Positions 43,042 through 51,673 of a DNA stretch of 58,546 nt are shown in pieces. This DNA is from an uncultured Lachnospiraceae bacterium. Its GTDB lineage: Bacteria > Bacillota > Clostridia > Lachnospirales > Lachnospiraceae. The translations under genes and the position numbers were made by a program. The first letter of the stretch is position 1, and each line of letters begins with the position of its first letter. The stretch spans positions 1 through 58,546 of the forward strand of contig CAKRTC010000011.1 of NCBI GenBank assembly GCA_934402055.1, in the 5' to 3' direction. The notes beneath the pieces are model-generated. The model made no database searches, had not been told where the DNA came from, and was given only the letters and a program-made list of their open reading frames with translations.

Positions 43042-44832
43042 TTACATCTTATCCGGTGCTGTAAACCCAAGCATATGGATGCAGTCGTTCAGCACTCTCT
43101 TGGTCAGGCTGAGCATGCAGATATAGCCCGCCTTCTTAAGCTCATCCTCCTCTGTGAGTATCTTCACATCATGATAGAAGGTATTGAAGGCATCAGAGAG
43201 CTCATATATGAACTGACATATCTTATGCGGTGCGAGCTGCTCCCACGCCGACGGAATGACCTCATTATATCTTGTAAGCACAAGTGAAAGTGCCTTGACT
43301 GCCGGAATATCCGTTACAGCCTCAAGCTGTGCTTTAAGTCTTGCGTCGTCTGCATTTACAGCAGCATCAACCACAGACTCTCCGCACTTATTAAGAATGC
43401 TTCCGATACGAACTATGGTATAAAGTATGTACGGTCCTGTGTTGCCCTCAAAGCTTGTAAATCTGTCTATATCAAAGACATAGTCCTTGGAAGCCTGATT
43501 CTGCAGATCTCCGTACTTAAGCGCAGCAAGTCCTACTGTCTTGGCTATCTCGGCAGCCTCTGCATCCGAGATCTCGCTCTCGTCTCTCGAAGCACGTATC
43601 TTATCATATACGGAATCGCATATCTCCTTGATAAGCAGTTCAAGTCTCATTACTCCGCCCGCACGGGTCTTGAAAGGCTTGCCGTCCTTGCCGTTCATGG
43701 TACCGAAGCCAAGGAAGCTTAAACTCTCCTCAGGTCTTACTATTCCTGCCTTCCTTGCTACTCTGAAGAAGCTTGTATAATGCAGGCTCTGTCTCTTATC
43801 GGCAACATAAACATAAGCATCAGGCTTATAGAGAAGCTCACGCTCCACTAAAGTTGCAAGGTCTGTTGTTGCATAGAGGGATGATCCGTCGGATTTTCTC
43901 ACTATGCATGGAGGAAGCTCCTTGGAATCTCCTTCTTCATTAACATCAACAACAAGTGCTCCCTGTGAATTGTAGGCAATACCCTTGTCTATAAAGCTCT
44001 GCAGCATATCGGCGATATACTTCTGTACATCCGACTCACCCTTCCAGAGCTCAAAATGCACATCAAGTGCATCATAATTCTTCTTAAGGTCCTCCTTGGA
44101 AAGCTCCATGATACGCTTCCAAACCTTGGTGCACTCCGGATCTCCGCTCTGCAAATCGGCAGTTGCCTTAAGTGCTCTTGCCTTAAATGCCTTGGCATCC
44201 TCTGTAAGCTCATTGCTGTCAGGAAGTGTAGCCTTGGATCTGCCTGATGCAGCCGGATATATCTCTTCAAGATCAGCAAGAGTAAACTCTGTCTGATGTC
44301 TGTCCTTAAGCTCCTCTATAATAAGTCCCATCTGGAGTCCCCAGTCTCCGAGATGAACATCACCTATCATCTCGTTGCCGAGAGCAGCACCGATACGCTT
44401 TAAGGACTCACCGATAACAGCCGAACGAAGATGTCCGACATGAAGTGGCTTGGCAACATTCGCTCCGCCGTAATCCACCATTATCTTCTTAGGCTCATCT
44501 GTCTTGATAAGTCCGCTGTCCTCGCTCTTAAGCATCTCGCTCATATATGAAGCGAGAAACTCGGGACTTACCGATATATTGATGAATCCCGGCATGCAGG
44601 ACTCTATCTTTGAAAATGCCGCATTGCCCGAAAGCTTCTCCACAACCACATTTGCTATGTCTATAGGCTTCTTGTGCTCCTTCTTGGCAAGCGCCATGGC
44701 ACCGTTGCACTGATACTCGCAAAGGTCGGGGCGGTTGCTGACATTGACACGTCCGCATTCCGCAGGATATCCGGCAGCCTCAAAGCCCTCTCCGCATATA
44801 TTGTTAAGCAGGTCAATAATTCTATCTTTCAT
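43042..44832 (-). CDS. argS: Arginyl-tRNA synthetase
   Basis: 596-aa class I synthetase charging tRNA-Arg. The HIGH motif appears as PLHVGHLRS (about 130-138), with VDYGGANVAKP before it, GDWG after it, and the DALR anticodon-binding domain at the C-terminus (LSLTKRVLNDCIHMLGF). Arginyl synthetases usually lack a canonical KMSKS, consistent here. It has an AGGATG ribosome site, its own terminator, and lies downstream of efp behind a hairpin. Confidence 0.97.
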   Translation of the reverse strand: MKDRIIDLLNNICGEGFEAAGYPAECGRVNVSNRPDLCEYQCNGAMALAKKEHKKPIDIANVVVEKLSGNAAFSKIESCMPGFINISVSPEFLASYMSEMLKSEDSGLIKTDEPKKIMVDYGGANVAKPLHVGHLRSAVIGESLKRIGAALGNEMIGDVHLGDWGLQMGLIIEELKDRHQTEFTLADLEEIYPAASGRSKATLPDSNELTEDAKAFKARALKATADLQSGDPECTKVWKRIMELSKEDLKKNYDALDVHFELWKGESDVQKYIADMLQSFIDKGIAYNSQGALVVDVNEEGDSKELPPCIVRKSDGSSLYATTDLATLVERELLYKPDAYVYVADKRQSLHYTSFFRVARKAGIVRPEESLSFLGFGTMNGKDGKPFKTRAGGVMRLELLIKEICDSVYDKIRASRDESEISDAEAAEIAKTVGLAALKYGDLQNQASKDYVFDIDRFTSFEGNTGPYILYTIVRIGSILNKCGESVVDAAVNADDARLKAQLEAVTDIPAVKALSLVLTRYNEVIPSAWEQLAPHKICQFIYELSDAFNTFYHDVKILTEEDELKKAGYICMLSLTKRVLNDCIHMLGFTAPDKM

Positions 44833-44864
44833 ACGATCATCCTGTTTTATTTATACTTGTACGT

Positions 44865-44894
44865 GAAATGCCCGACTTAAAACTAAGTCGGGCA
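44865..44894 (-). terminator. efp terminator
   Basis: TGCCCGACTT/AAGTCGGGCA stem (44869-44878 with 44885-44894) followed by TTTC on the minus strand, between efp and argS. Confidence 0.75.
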
Positions 44895-44977
44895 CATGAT
44901 CATCATAAAATGTCTTGTTCCGAAAGCGAAACCAAACAAGCAGGTCAAATACCCGCCTATTAAATCAAGCCGTCAGA

Positions 44978-45535
44978 TCAAACTCTCTTAAGATACTCGC
45001 TTGTACGTGTATCGATCTGGATCTTGTCTCCGATGTTAACAAAGATCGGAACCTTGATCTCGGCACCTGTCTCAACAGTAGCCGGCTTCATAACGTTAGT
45101 AGCTGTATCGCCTCTGAGACCCGGCTCTGTGTCTGTGATCTCAAGCTCAACGAACATAGGAGGCTCAACCGAGAATACGTTGCCCTTGTATGAGCAAATA
45201 CGGCACATCTCGTTCTCCTTAACAAACTTCATAGCATCTCCTACGAGCTCCTCGTTAAGTGAAAGCTGCTCATAGCTCTCCATATCCATGTAGATATACT
45301 GCTCGCCATCCTTGTAGAGATACTGCATCTCCTTTCTCTCGATAGGAGCCTGCGGGAATGACTCTGTAGGTCTGAATGTCTTCTCGACAACACCACCGTT
45401 GATAACATCCTTGCACTTTGTTCTTACGAAAGCTGCGCCCTTACCCGGCTTAACGTGCTGGAACTCTACGATCTGAAGAACCTTGCCCTCGATCTCGACT
45501 GTCATGCCGTTTCTGAAATCACCTGCTGATACCAT
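44978..45535 (-). CDS. efp: Elongation factor P
   Basis: 185-aa EF-P, which relieves ribosome stalling at polyproline. Three OB-like domains: the KOW-like N-terminus, VKPGKGAAFVR with the lysine that is modified in other bacteria, and the C-terminal VPIFVNIGDKIQIDTRTSEYLKRV. Start MVSAGDF at 45535 has GGAGG about nine bases upstream and gives the exact family length. The five residues open upstream are not needed. No modification enzyme is visible nearby. Confidence 0.97.
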   Translation of the reverse strand: MVSAGDFRNGMTVEIEGKVLQIVEFQHVKPGKGAAFVRTKCKDVINGGVVEKTFRPTESFPQAPIERKEMQYLYKDGEQYIYMDMESYEQLSLNEELVGDAMKFVKENEMCRICSYKGNVFSVEPPMFVELEITDTEPGLRGDTATNVMKPATVETGAEIKVPIFVNIGDKIQIDTRTSEYLKRV

Positions 45536-45579
45536 ATATAAATCCTCCAAATAAACTGCTGAATAATTCGCATATAATT

Positions 45580-46110
45580 TTAATTGAAATAATCCGTTAT
45601 TGCAATACCTTTCTCTGCAAAGAAAGCCTTAATCACGGGCTTTTCAATAATTCTCTTGATCTTTATCTGTATTTCGTCGGTAGATCTGTCTATCGGTCTT
45701 ACCAATATCGAATCGATGCCTGCTCTGTTCGCCCCTATAATATCCGTAAAGATCTGATCTCCGAAGAACAAAGTCTCCTTCACGCTGCTGCCGCACATGG
45801 CAACAGCTTTGAGATACCCCGAAGCCTTTGGCTTATCCGCCTTAAACACATAAGGAACTCCGACCTTATCGCAGAACATCTTAACTCTCGGTTCCTTGTT
45901 ATTCGACACTGCACACAGACTAAAGCCCTTTGCCTTAAGCTTATTGATAAGCTCTGTGCATACTGCATCCGCAGGTGCACCGTGAGGCACCATGGTATTA
46001 TCGATATCAAAAAGTATCAGACGCTTTCCTGCTGCAAATGCGGCATCGAAATCATAATCGCAAATGCTTCCTATGTAATCCGACGGATACATAAACTTAA
46101 ATAACTTCAC
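45580..46110 (-). CDS. yqeG: YqeG-family HAD phosphatase
   Basis: 176-aa HAD subfamily IIIA phosphatase related to B. subtilis YqeG. The nucleophile motif DIDNTMV (about 34-40), AVSNN and the acid motif FFGDQIFTDI are visible. The start is GTG at 46110 with GGAG upstream, 16 bp past nrdR. The physiological substrate is not firmly known. Same strand as nrdR and efp. Confidence 0.88.
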   Translation of the reverse strand: MKLFKFMYPSDYIGSICDYDFDAAFAAGKRLILFDIDNTMVPHGAPADAVCTELINKLKAKGFSLCAVSNNKEPRVKMFCDKVGVPYVFKADKPKASGYLKAVAMCGSSVKETLFFGDQIFTDIIGANRAGIDSILVRPIDRSTDEIQIKIKRIIEKPVIKAFFAEKGIAITDYFN

Positions 46111-46126
46111 CTATAACGTCTCCGTC

Positions 46127-46579
46127 CTACTTCTTGAGGAGCTCTCCTATCTCCTCAATGAAGGTATTAACATCCTTAAACTCCCTATATACGCTTGCAA
46201 ATCTTACATATGCAACCTGATCGAGATCCTTTAATTTATCCATGACCAGCTCACCTATGAGTGCAGTTGAAAACTCACTGTCAACGTTGGCAAAAAGTTC
46301 ATTTTCGATCTCATCCACAGCTTTCTTGATCTGATCACGTGATATAGGTCTCTTGTGACATGATCTCAATATACCCGACTCGATCTTGGCTCTGTCATAA
46401 GACTCGCGTGAATTGTCCTTCTTGATCACCATGACCGGCATAGTCTCAAGCTTCTCATAAGTCGTAAATCGCTTATCACAATTGTCACATTGACGTCTGC
46501 GTCTTATAGCATTATTGTCATCAGCCGGTCTTGAGTCAACCACCTTTGTGGCATCGGCTCCGCAATATGGACATTTCAT
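46127..46579 (-). CDS. nrdR: Transcriptional repressor NrdR
   Basis: 150-aa repressor of ribonucleotide reductase genes. It has an N-terminal zinc ribbon (CPYCG...CDNC), the linker RRRRQCDNCDKRFTTYE, and an ATP-cone domain (VIKKDNSRESYDRAKIESGI) that senses ATP/dATP. Full length. GGAGAA ribosome site. It follows the DUF975 gene by 3 bp, so the two are coupled. Confidence 0.97.
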   Translation of the reverse strand: MKCPYCGADATKVVDSRPADDNNAIRRRRQCDNCDKRFTTYEKLETMPVMVIKKDNSRESYDRAKIESGILRSCHKRPISRDQIKKAVDEIENELFANVDSEFSTALIGELVMDKLKDLDQVAYVRFASVYREFKDVNTFIEEIGELLKK

Positions 46580-46582
46580 TAA

Positions 46583-47725
46583 TTATTCTCCTGCCTTTCC
46601 GAAGCCTGCCGGGATATCTATATTCATCTCGGCAACAGTCTGCTCCCAGCTGTCCTGCTTTGTTTCTGTGTTGTCATCATGTGCTGCATCTTGCTCTGCA
46701 CTCTGAGTTGATTCGTCAGTCTGACTGTTATCCTCATAACTTGTTCCGTCTGATGGCACCTTAGTATCACTGCCATGTTCATAAATATCTGAAGAGGCAG
46801 TACCTTGCTGCCCCGCATCCGGATATGTCTCGACATTAGCTGCCGCAGAAGTATCCGAAGTTTCAGAATAGGTCTGCTGCGGCGGTACAGTCCCATCATG
46901 AGAGCTGCCTGCCGGCGGAACATTTCCCGAATCAGGAAGCTGCCAAAGCGTATTGTCTGCATCCATATAGAAAATGATCATGGTACAGCTGATATACGGT
47001 GCTATCCAAAGCATGGAGACACAGCAGAAAAGCATCAGCAGATACCAGAAGAAAAAGCTGAGATACATGAGCCAGAAGCCCTTGAGCTTCCTGCCCTTCA
47101 TAAGCTCACGAGACTTTGAAAATGCGCTGCCCACCGTATTGTCCGGCTTATCCGCAATGATAAGCTTGGCAAACATAAACATCGTTCCAAGATAATAAGT
47201 CACAAACATACACAGCAATGAAATGATTGCCGTAACCAAGATGCTGAGATAAGTATGCTCTCCGACAAAAAATGAGGAAACGAAGAACAGTGTCCTCTGT
47301 ACCATATTGACAGCCGCAAAGATGAGCATCAGCGCAAAGCCCGCGAGCACATAGCTGATGGTATTTGAGCCTGACTTAAAACCGTAAAATACGTCCCCTA
47401 CACCGTACTTCATGCCACGGCATATATTAAGCATGAGCTTAGTCGATCCTATCTCAAACCAAAGTGAAACTATACACGCCGCAATAAACAGCGCCAGCGA
47501 AGCCATTACTCCGATTACTACCTTAGGGAACGAAAAAACAATATTAAATGGTAGAAAAGTATTTAAAAGACCAGCATTGTATATTGTAAATACAACTCCG
47601 GCTCCGACAAGCAGCCACACGATAAGCTGTATAAGACTGCTCACAAAATAAGCTCCGATAACAGTACCGTAGCGTCCAAGCAGAGTACGTCTCGCAAGTG
47701 CCTTGCAATCCCTGACCTTGATCAT
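46583..47725 (-). CDS. DUF975-family integral membrane protein
   Basis: 380-aa protein whose first 240 residues hold about five or six hydrophobic helices typical of DUF975 (beginning MIKVRDCKALARRTLLGRYG). The C-terminal 120 residues are a disordered, Asp/Ser/Gln-rich cytoplasmic or extracellular tail. I chose the start at 47725 because GGAGG lies eight bases upstream. An earlier Met at 47755 lacks this. Function unknown. It is co-transcribed with a small DUF4190-like membrane protein upstream and nrdR downstream. Confidence 0.82.
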   Translation of the reverse strand: MIKVRDCKALARRTLLGRYGTVIGAYFVSSLIQLIVWLLVGAGVVFTIYNAGLLNTFLPFNIVFSFPKVVIGVMASLALFIAACIVSLWFEIGSTKLMLNICRGMKYGVGDVFYGFKSGSNTISYVLAGFALMLIFAAVNMVQRTLFFVSSFFVGEHTYLSILVTAIISLLCMFVTYYLGTMFMFAKLIIADKPDNTVGSAFSKSRELMKGRKLKGFWLMYLSFFFWYLLMLFCCVSMLWIAPYISCTMIIFYMDADNTLWQLPDSGNVPPAGSSHDGTVPPQQTYSETSDTSAAANVETYPDAGQQGTASSDIYEHGSDTKVPSDGTSYEDNSQTDESTQSAEQDAAHDDNTETKQDSWEQTVAEMNIDIPAGFGKAGE

Positions 47726-47738
47726 ATCCCGAACCTCC

Positions 47739-48041
47739 TTACAGTAACTGTTCAAAAGTATAGAAGAGCGCGTCCAGTCCTTCTGCCGCCCAGACTATCA
47801 TATAGAACAGCAATATTATAAATATGATCAGACTGATAACTATAGCTATGATTGCAAGGATATTACCTGCAATCGCCTGATTACTCGGCTTCTTATCACC
47901 TCTCGAAAGCCACGCAAAGGTAATTGCCAAGCCTGAAAATATCGGTGTAGTAAACATCATAAAGCTGCCGAGGACCGCCAGAATTCCGAATATAAGTGAT
48001 GCAAGACTTAAACCGTTAGAGCTTGCCTTGATATTGTTCAT
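47739..48041 (-). CDS. Small DUF4190-like membrane protein
   Basis: 100-aa protein with three hydrophobic segments (about 11-30, 32-46, 58-85). It is similar in style to DUF4190 proteins, which carry a SLASLIFGILA start, a central AWLSRGDK loop and an AIAGNILAIIAIVIS helix. Function unknown. It precedes the DUF975 gene by 13 bp. Confidence 0.75.
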   Translation of the reverse strand: MNNIKASSNGLSLASLIFGILAVLGSFMMFTTPIFSGLAITFAWLSRGDKKPSNQAIAGNILAIIAIVISLIIFIILLFYMIVWAAEGLDALFYTFEQLL

Positions 48042-48103
48042 ATATTTTTCCCTTCACAAAAATACGGCTCTATGCCGCTTTTGAAAAATATTATAACAGA
48101 TAA

Positions 48104-48221
48104 AAACTTTTTCAAGGGAGTTTTTGTGTAAATTCAAACTTTTTCAAGGGAGTTTTTTAGAAAAGCCAAACTTTTTCAAGGGAGTTTTCAGCCACAGGCG
48201 CAACTTTTTCAAGGGAGTTTT
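48104..48221 (+). repeat. Four iteron-like direct repeats
   Basis: Four copies of AAACTTTTTCAAGGGAGTTTT at about 48104, 48136, 48168 and 48202, with spacing of 32, 32 and 33 bp. Each is an imperfect palindrome (AAACT/AGTTT). They lie between the DUF4190-like gene and the truncated recombinase. The spacing is close to three helical turns, so a protein could bind all four on one face. Confidence 0.9.
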
Positions 48222-48245
48222 AAGATTCTTCTAAAAAACCTGAGC

Positions 48246-48272
48246 TTGACAGATACCGAACGGTACTATAAT
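48246..48272 (+). promoter_or_regulatory. Possible promoter facing the recombinase remnant
   Basis: Plus-strand TTGACA and TATAAT separated by 15 bp, shorter than ideal, within an ACCG/CGGT palindrome. It would run antisense into the recombinase gene. Confidence 0.35.
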
Positions 48273-48285
48273 CAAAAGCCTTAGC

Positions 48286-49236
48286 TCACTTATTCCTTCT
48301 TCGTCTGTGCTCTCGGATCTCCTGCACTCTGTCAAAGCTATCCCTGTCAATGATTGCTTCATGTGTAGACTCGAAAATCATAATGTCCTCAGGTGCCGAC
48401 TTATGCATTTTCTTGTGCTTATATGAAATGCGATAAGTCTTGAAATTAACGGTATGGCCGAGATATTCCTGCCTTGTAAGCATTTTCGCAATGGTGGAAC
48501 TTGTCCATGTGTAATCGTCAACTCTTATCCTGTTATCGGGTGGCGTAAGCCCTTTGGACTTGGCATGTGCCGTAGGATTCATGATACGGCGCTTTGTAAG
48601 TATTCCGGCAATCTCATACATGCCGTAGCCTTCTATACATAATCTGAATATCTCCCTGACATTTTCAGCCGCATCCTCATCAACTATCCAATGATACTTA
48701 TCCTCCGGATCCTTGACATAACCATAAGGCGGATGCGAACACATGGGTTTGCCGGAAAGTCCCTTTGCCTTAAAAACTGCACGTATCTTCCTGCTTGTAT
48801 CCTTGGCATAAAATTCATTGAAGATATTGATAAACGGCAGCATATCATTGTCATGCTCATTATCACTGTCAACCGCATTATTGACTGCGATAAATCTGAT
48901 ATTAAGTTTAGGGAAAATGATATCTGTGTACATGCCCACCTTGATATAATCACGTCCGAGTCTGCTCAAGTCCTTGACTATAATAGTCCCGACCATCCCT
49001 TCCTCGGCAAGCTCCATCAGTTCTATCCATGCAGGACGTTCAAAATTTGTTCCGCTGTAGCCGTCATCAACAAAAAATCTTAGCTCATCAAAATTATGCT
49101 CTGCTGCATATCTTGCGAGCATCTCCTTCTGATTGATGATACTGTTGCTGTCTCCCTTTGATTCATCATCCCTCGACAGTCTGCAATACAGCGCCGTAAT
49201 ACTCTGCCCCATCAATCTGCTCTTATTCACCTTCAT
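48286..49236 (-). pseudogene. Truncated large serine recombinase
   Basis: 316 residues remain of a resolvase/integrase of the Tn4451 TnpX-like group, whose members are usually 500 residues or more. The catalytic domain is present (ALYCRLSRDDES with the nucleophile Ser, DDGYSGTNFERP, VKDLSRLGRDYIK), as is much of the recombinase domain (KGLSGKPMCSHPPYGY, MLTRQEYLGH). It stops after EHRRRRNK, before the zinc ribbon and coiled coil needed for DNA binding and synapsis. Start MKVNKSRL at 49236 has GGAG upstream. Probably inactive alone. Confidence 0.85.
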
Positions 49237-49243
49237 CTCTGAC

Positions 49244-49304
49244 TCCTCTCCTTTAAACGTAAAAAGTTCATTATTGATGAAGTATAAACTTACGCACCCT
49301 GACT
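49244..49304. repeat. 61-bp direct repeat, left copy
   Basis: About 87% identical (8 mismatches) to 50868-50928. It overlaps the upstream leader of the serine recombinase. It contains AAAAAGTTCATTATT and ATAAACTTACG. Confidence 0.85.
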
Positions 49305-49334
49305 CTGTCGGGCTCTGATTTCTGGAAAAGTCCG

Positions 49335-49354
49335 AAAACTCCATTGAAAAAGTT
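49335..49354 (-). repeat. Fifth, inverted iteron copy
   Basis: AAAACTCCATTGAAAAAGTT, the reverse complement of the 48104-48221 repeat with one change. It lies about 100 bp upstream of the recombinase start, so the remnant is bracketed by oppositely oriented copies. Confidence 0.8.
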
Positions 49355-49458
49355 ATACTTCTTTGTGATTTTTTCTTGCGACCTTGATATTTTTCAAAAA
49401 TTGTGGCATTCTGACATAGAAGTTAGGACGGTTTTGTCCTTAGTACGAGGTGAATCGC

Positions 49459-50733
49459 ATGGTTAAACGAGATTCCTATATAAATCGGCTGATCCACAGT
49501 ATGTGGAACGGCGAGATAAAAGTCATCACAGGTATACGCAGATGTGGCAAGTCCGTGTTGCTTTTCGATCTGTTTTTCGAGTATCTTCTTTCGCAGAATG
49601 TTTCGGAAGACCATATTTTAAAAATTGAACTGGATCAGCGGCGGTACTATAAGTTCCGAAATCCCGTCACTCTGTGCGAATATGTAGAAAGCACCGTCAG
49701 TGACAGAAAGGATGAAAAATTCTATCTGCTCATTGACGAAGTGCAGCTCACCACGAAAGTAGTTGATAAAGAGAACGGTGGCATCGAGGTTACTATCTAC
49801 GATATGCTGAATGAACTCAAGGCATATAAAAATCTTGATGTTTATGTCACCGGCAGTAACTCCAAAGGGCTGTCAAAAGACATTGCCACAGAGTTTCGCG
49901 GACGCGCTACGCAGATTCATGTATTCCCGCTGTCATTTGCGGAGTTCTATTCTGTCGTGGACGGTGATGAGCGAAAAGCACTGGATACCTATATGCTCTA
50001 CGGCGGTATGCCGAGACTTTTAGCGCTGGATGATGAAAAAGATAAGAAAGATTATCTGAGCTCTCTCTACAGCGAACTATATGTCAAGGATATTGTGGAG
50101 CGAAACGGCATCGAGCGCGAGGATGTTCTGAATGACATTTTGGACTTTCTTGCTTCGCAGATCAGTTCACTGACAAATCCGACCAATATCGCAAATACCA
50201 TCTCATCCATGAAAAAAGAGAAAGTCAATCCTGCAATGGTTTCAAACTATGTGCAGTATGTTATTGACTCCTTCCTTATTTCTATGGCAAAGCGATATGA
50301 CGTCAAAGGAAAGACCTACTTCAAGTATCCAAACAAGTACTACTATACGGATATCGGGCTTCGGAACGCACGGCTGAATTACCGCCAATATGATCCCGGT
50401 CATATCATGGAAAACATAATCTACAATGAACTATTGCAGCGCGGGTATTCCGTTGACGTCGGGGTGGTTTGTGATCGCACAAGCGTCAGTAAAGTTCAGA
50501 AAGAGATTGACTTTGTGGTAAACGATGCAGATAAGAAAATCTATATTCAGTCCGCTTTCCGCATGGATACCGAAAAAAAAGAATCCTCCGAACTGACATC
50601 GCTGATGCTTACCAAGGACTTTTTCAAAAAAATCATAGTCCGCATGGATGTGCCGCACAACTTTTATGATGACAACGGCATCTTCCACTGCAACCTGATC
50701 GACCTGTTGCTTGGACGGGTAGAATTGTTCTGA
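49459..50733 (+). CDS. AAA-family ATPase with DUF4143
   Basis: 424-aa relative of the protein at 30547-31785. The P-loop is GIRRCGKSVLLFD (about 23-35), Walker B is LLIDEVQL, and the C-terminal DUF4143 part ends in EIDFVVNDADKKIYIQSA, a nuclease-like strand. Start ATG at 49459 has AGGTG six bases upstream. It lies between two 61-bp direct repeats, so it may be cargo of a small mobile segment. A terminator follows at 50755. Confidence 0.85.
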   Translation: MVKRDSYINRLIHSMWNGEIKVITGIRRCGKSVLLFDLFFEYLLSQNVSEDHILKIELDQRRYYKFRNPVTLCEYVESTVSDRKDEKFYLLIDEVQLTTKVVDKENGGIEVTIYDMLNELKAYKNLDVYVTGSNSKGLSKDIATEFRGRATQIHVFPLSFAEFYSVVDGDERKALDTYMLYGGMPRLLALDDEKDKKDYLSSLYSELYVKDIVERNGIEREDVLNDILDFLASQISSLTNPTNIANTISSMKKEKVNPAMVSNYVQYVIDSFLISMAKRYDVKGKTYFKYPNKYYYTDIGLRNARLNYRQYDPGHIMENIIYNELLQRGYSVDVGVVCDRTSVSKVQKEIDFVVNDADKKIYIQSAFRMDTEKKESSELTSLMLTKDFFKKIIVRMDVPHNFYDDNGIFHCNLIDLLLGRVELF

Positions 50734-50754
50734 CAAAATAACTCATATTTCTAC

Positions 50755-50787
50755 AAGGAGTGACTCTTCGAGGTCGCTCCTTTTTCA
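50755..50787 (+). terminator. ATPase gene terminator
   Basis: AAGGAGTGAC/GTCGCTCCTT stem with an 8-nt loop followed by TTTT, 22 bp past the stop codon. Confidence 0.88.
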
Positions 50788-50867
50788 TATCATCAGACGC
50801 ACCCTCACCGAGAAGTTCGGACATTTTTGTACCAAGTTCTCGATGAAAATGTGTTTTTCATGCCGGT

Positions 50868-50928
50868 TCCTCTCTTTTAAATGTAAAAAGTTCATTATTA
50901 ATGAATAATAAACTTACGACCCCGGACT
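50868..50928. repeat. 61-bp direct repeat, right copy
   Basis: Second copy of 49244-49304. Its right end abuts the pilin homology at 50928 directly, and it supplies the ATG and first nine codons of the leaderless pilin frame. Confidence 0.85.
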
Positions 50929-51305
50929 TAGCAGAGCTCTTAATCGTAGTAGCTATTATCGCTGTACTTGTAGCTATTTCGATTCCGATCTTTAACTCTC
51001 AGCTTGAGAAGTCAAGAGATGCTGTCTCTGTTGCAAATATGAGAACAGCTTATGCACAGGCTCAAACTGCATATTTAACAGGTGGAGCTGGAGAAGATGC
51101 TGATGTAACATATGCAATTACTGATGGCAGTGGAACTATAAAGGTTGCAAATGTAAGTATCAAGAGCCAAAGCAATACTTCAGAGTGGAGCAACCTTGCT
51201 GGTGAGTTACCATTTACAGCACCTACTGATCCTGGTACAGCTGGAAATAAGATATTAGTTTTCACATATACAAATGGAGTTATTACGGGAGCTGCATTTG
51301 AATAA
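50901..51305 (+). pseudogene. Leaderless pilin copy (silent cassette)
   Basis: The 134-codon frame begins MNNKLTTPD, which comes from a flanking repeat, and then joins a type IV pilin at LAELLIVVAIIAVLVAISIP. The prepilin leader, the GF cleavage site and residues F1-T2 of the mature pilin are absent, and no ribosome site is seen. It therefore cannot be processed as a pilin, although the Glu5-type residue and the body are intact. Codons 10-37 are identical in DNA to the complete pilin at 53135-53575, and the rest differs. It is interpreted as a silent donor or the inactive end of an invertible segment. It ends at a strong terminator. Confidence 0.85.
50928..51011 (+). repeat. 84-bp inverted repeat, left arm (in pilin copy)
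   Basis: Identical over all 84 bases to the reverse complement of 53450-53533. It covers exactly 28 codons, starting TTA GCA GAG and ending GAG AAG, in frame in both pilins. Confidence 0.97.
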
Positions 51306-51353
51306 TTAGCAAACCATAAAAAGGCAGTTAAAAAAAATAGATATATTAATTTA

Positions 51354-51397
51354 AAGAAGGATCGAGGATTCAAAAGAGTCCAATATCCTTCTTTTAT
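51354..51397. terminator. Terminator after the pilin copy
   Basis: AAGAAGGAT/ATCCTTCTT arms (51354 to 51395) followed by TTT on the plus strand. It also lies near the end of the small minus-strand gene at 51410. Confidence 0.75.
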
Positions 51398-51409
51398 ATT
51401 AATAATTCT

Positions 51410-51610
51410 TTATATATCTGCAATATTCTTTATGACAAAGCCGCCAACTTCTACTTCTGCAATGGATTTATCAAGCATAGAAAGATAATCGGCATTTCTC
51501 TTTGCTTTCATCATTTCGTTATATTCTAATTCTGAAAGTGTAACTACGTTTTCATTTTTACGGCTTGATACAGTCAGTGTCTCTTTGTTAAAGTCTTTTT
51601 TCTTACGCAT
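51410..51610 (-). CDS. Antitoxin-like small protein, probably shortened
   Basis: 66-aa protein with a segment (VVTLSELEYNEMMKAKRNADYLSMLDKSI) resembling the middle of Phd/YefM-like antitoxins from gut Firmicutes. It lacks about 30 N-terminal residues of that family and ends early. No toxin gene is next to it: the downstream sequence is a terminator and the pilin copy. It may be a decayed toxin-antitoxin remnant. Confidence 0.45.
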   Translation of the reverse strand: MRKKKDFNKETLTVSSRKNENVVTLSELEYNEMMKAKRNADYLSMLDKSIAEVEVGGFVIKNIADI

Positions 51611-51673
51611 TACTACCTCTTATTTTGTCATGGTTTTGTATTTTGACCGATTTTACGCTCGTATCAAATGACA

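Noticed and set aside
48104..48221. Four repeats as a possible CRISPR array
   Set aside because: The spacers would be about 11-12 bp, far below CRISPR size, the repeats are only about 20 bp, and no cas genes are near.
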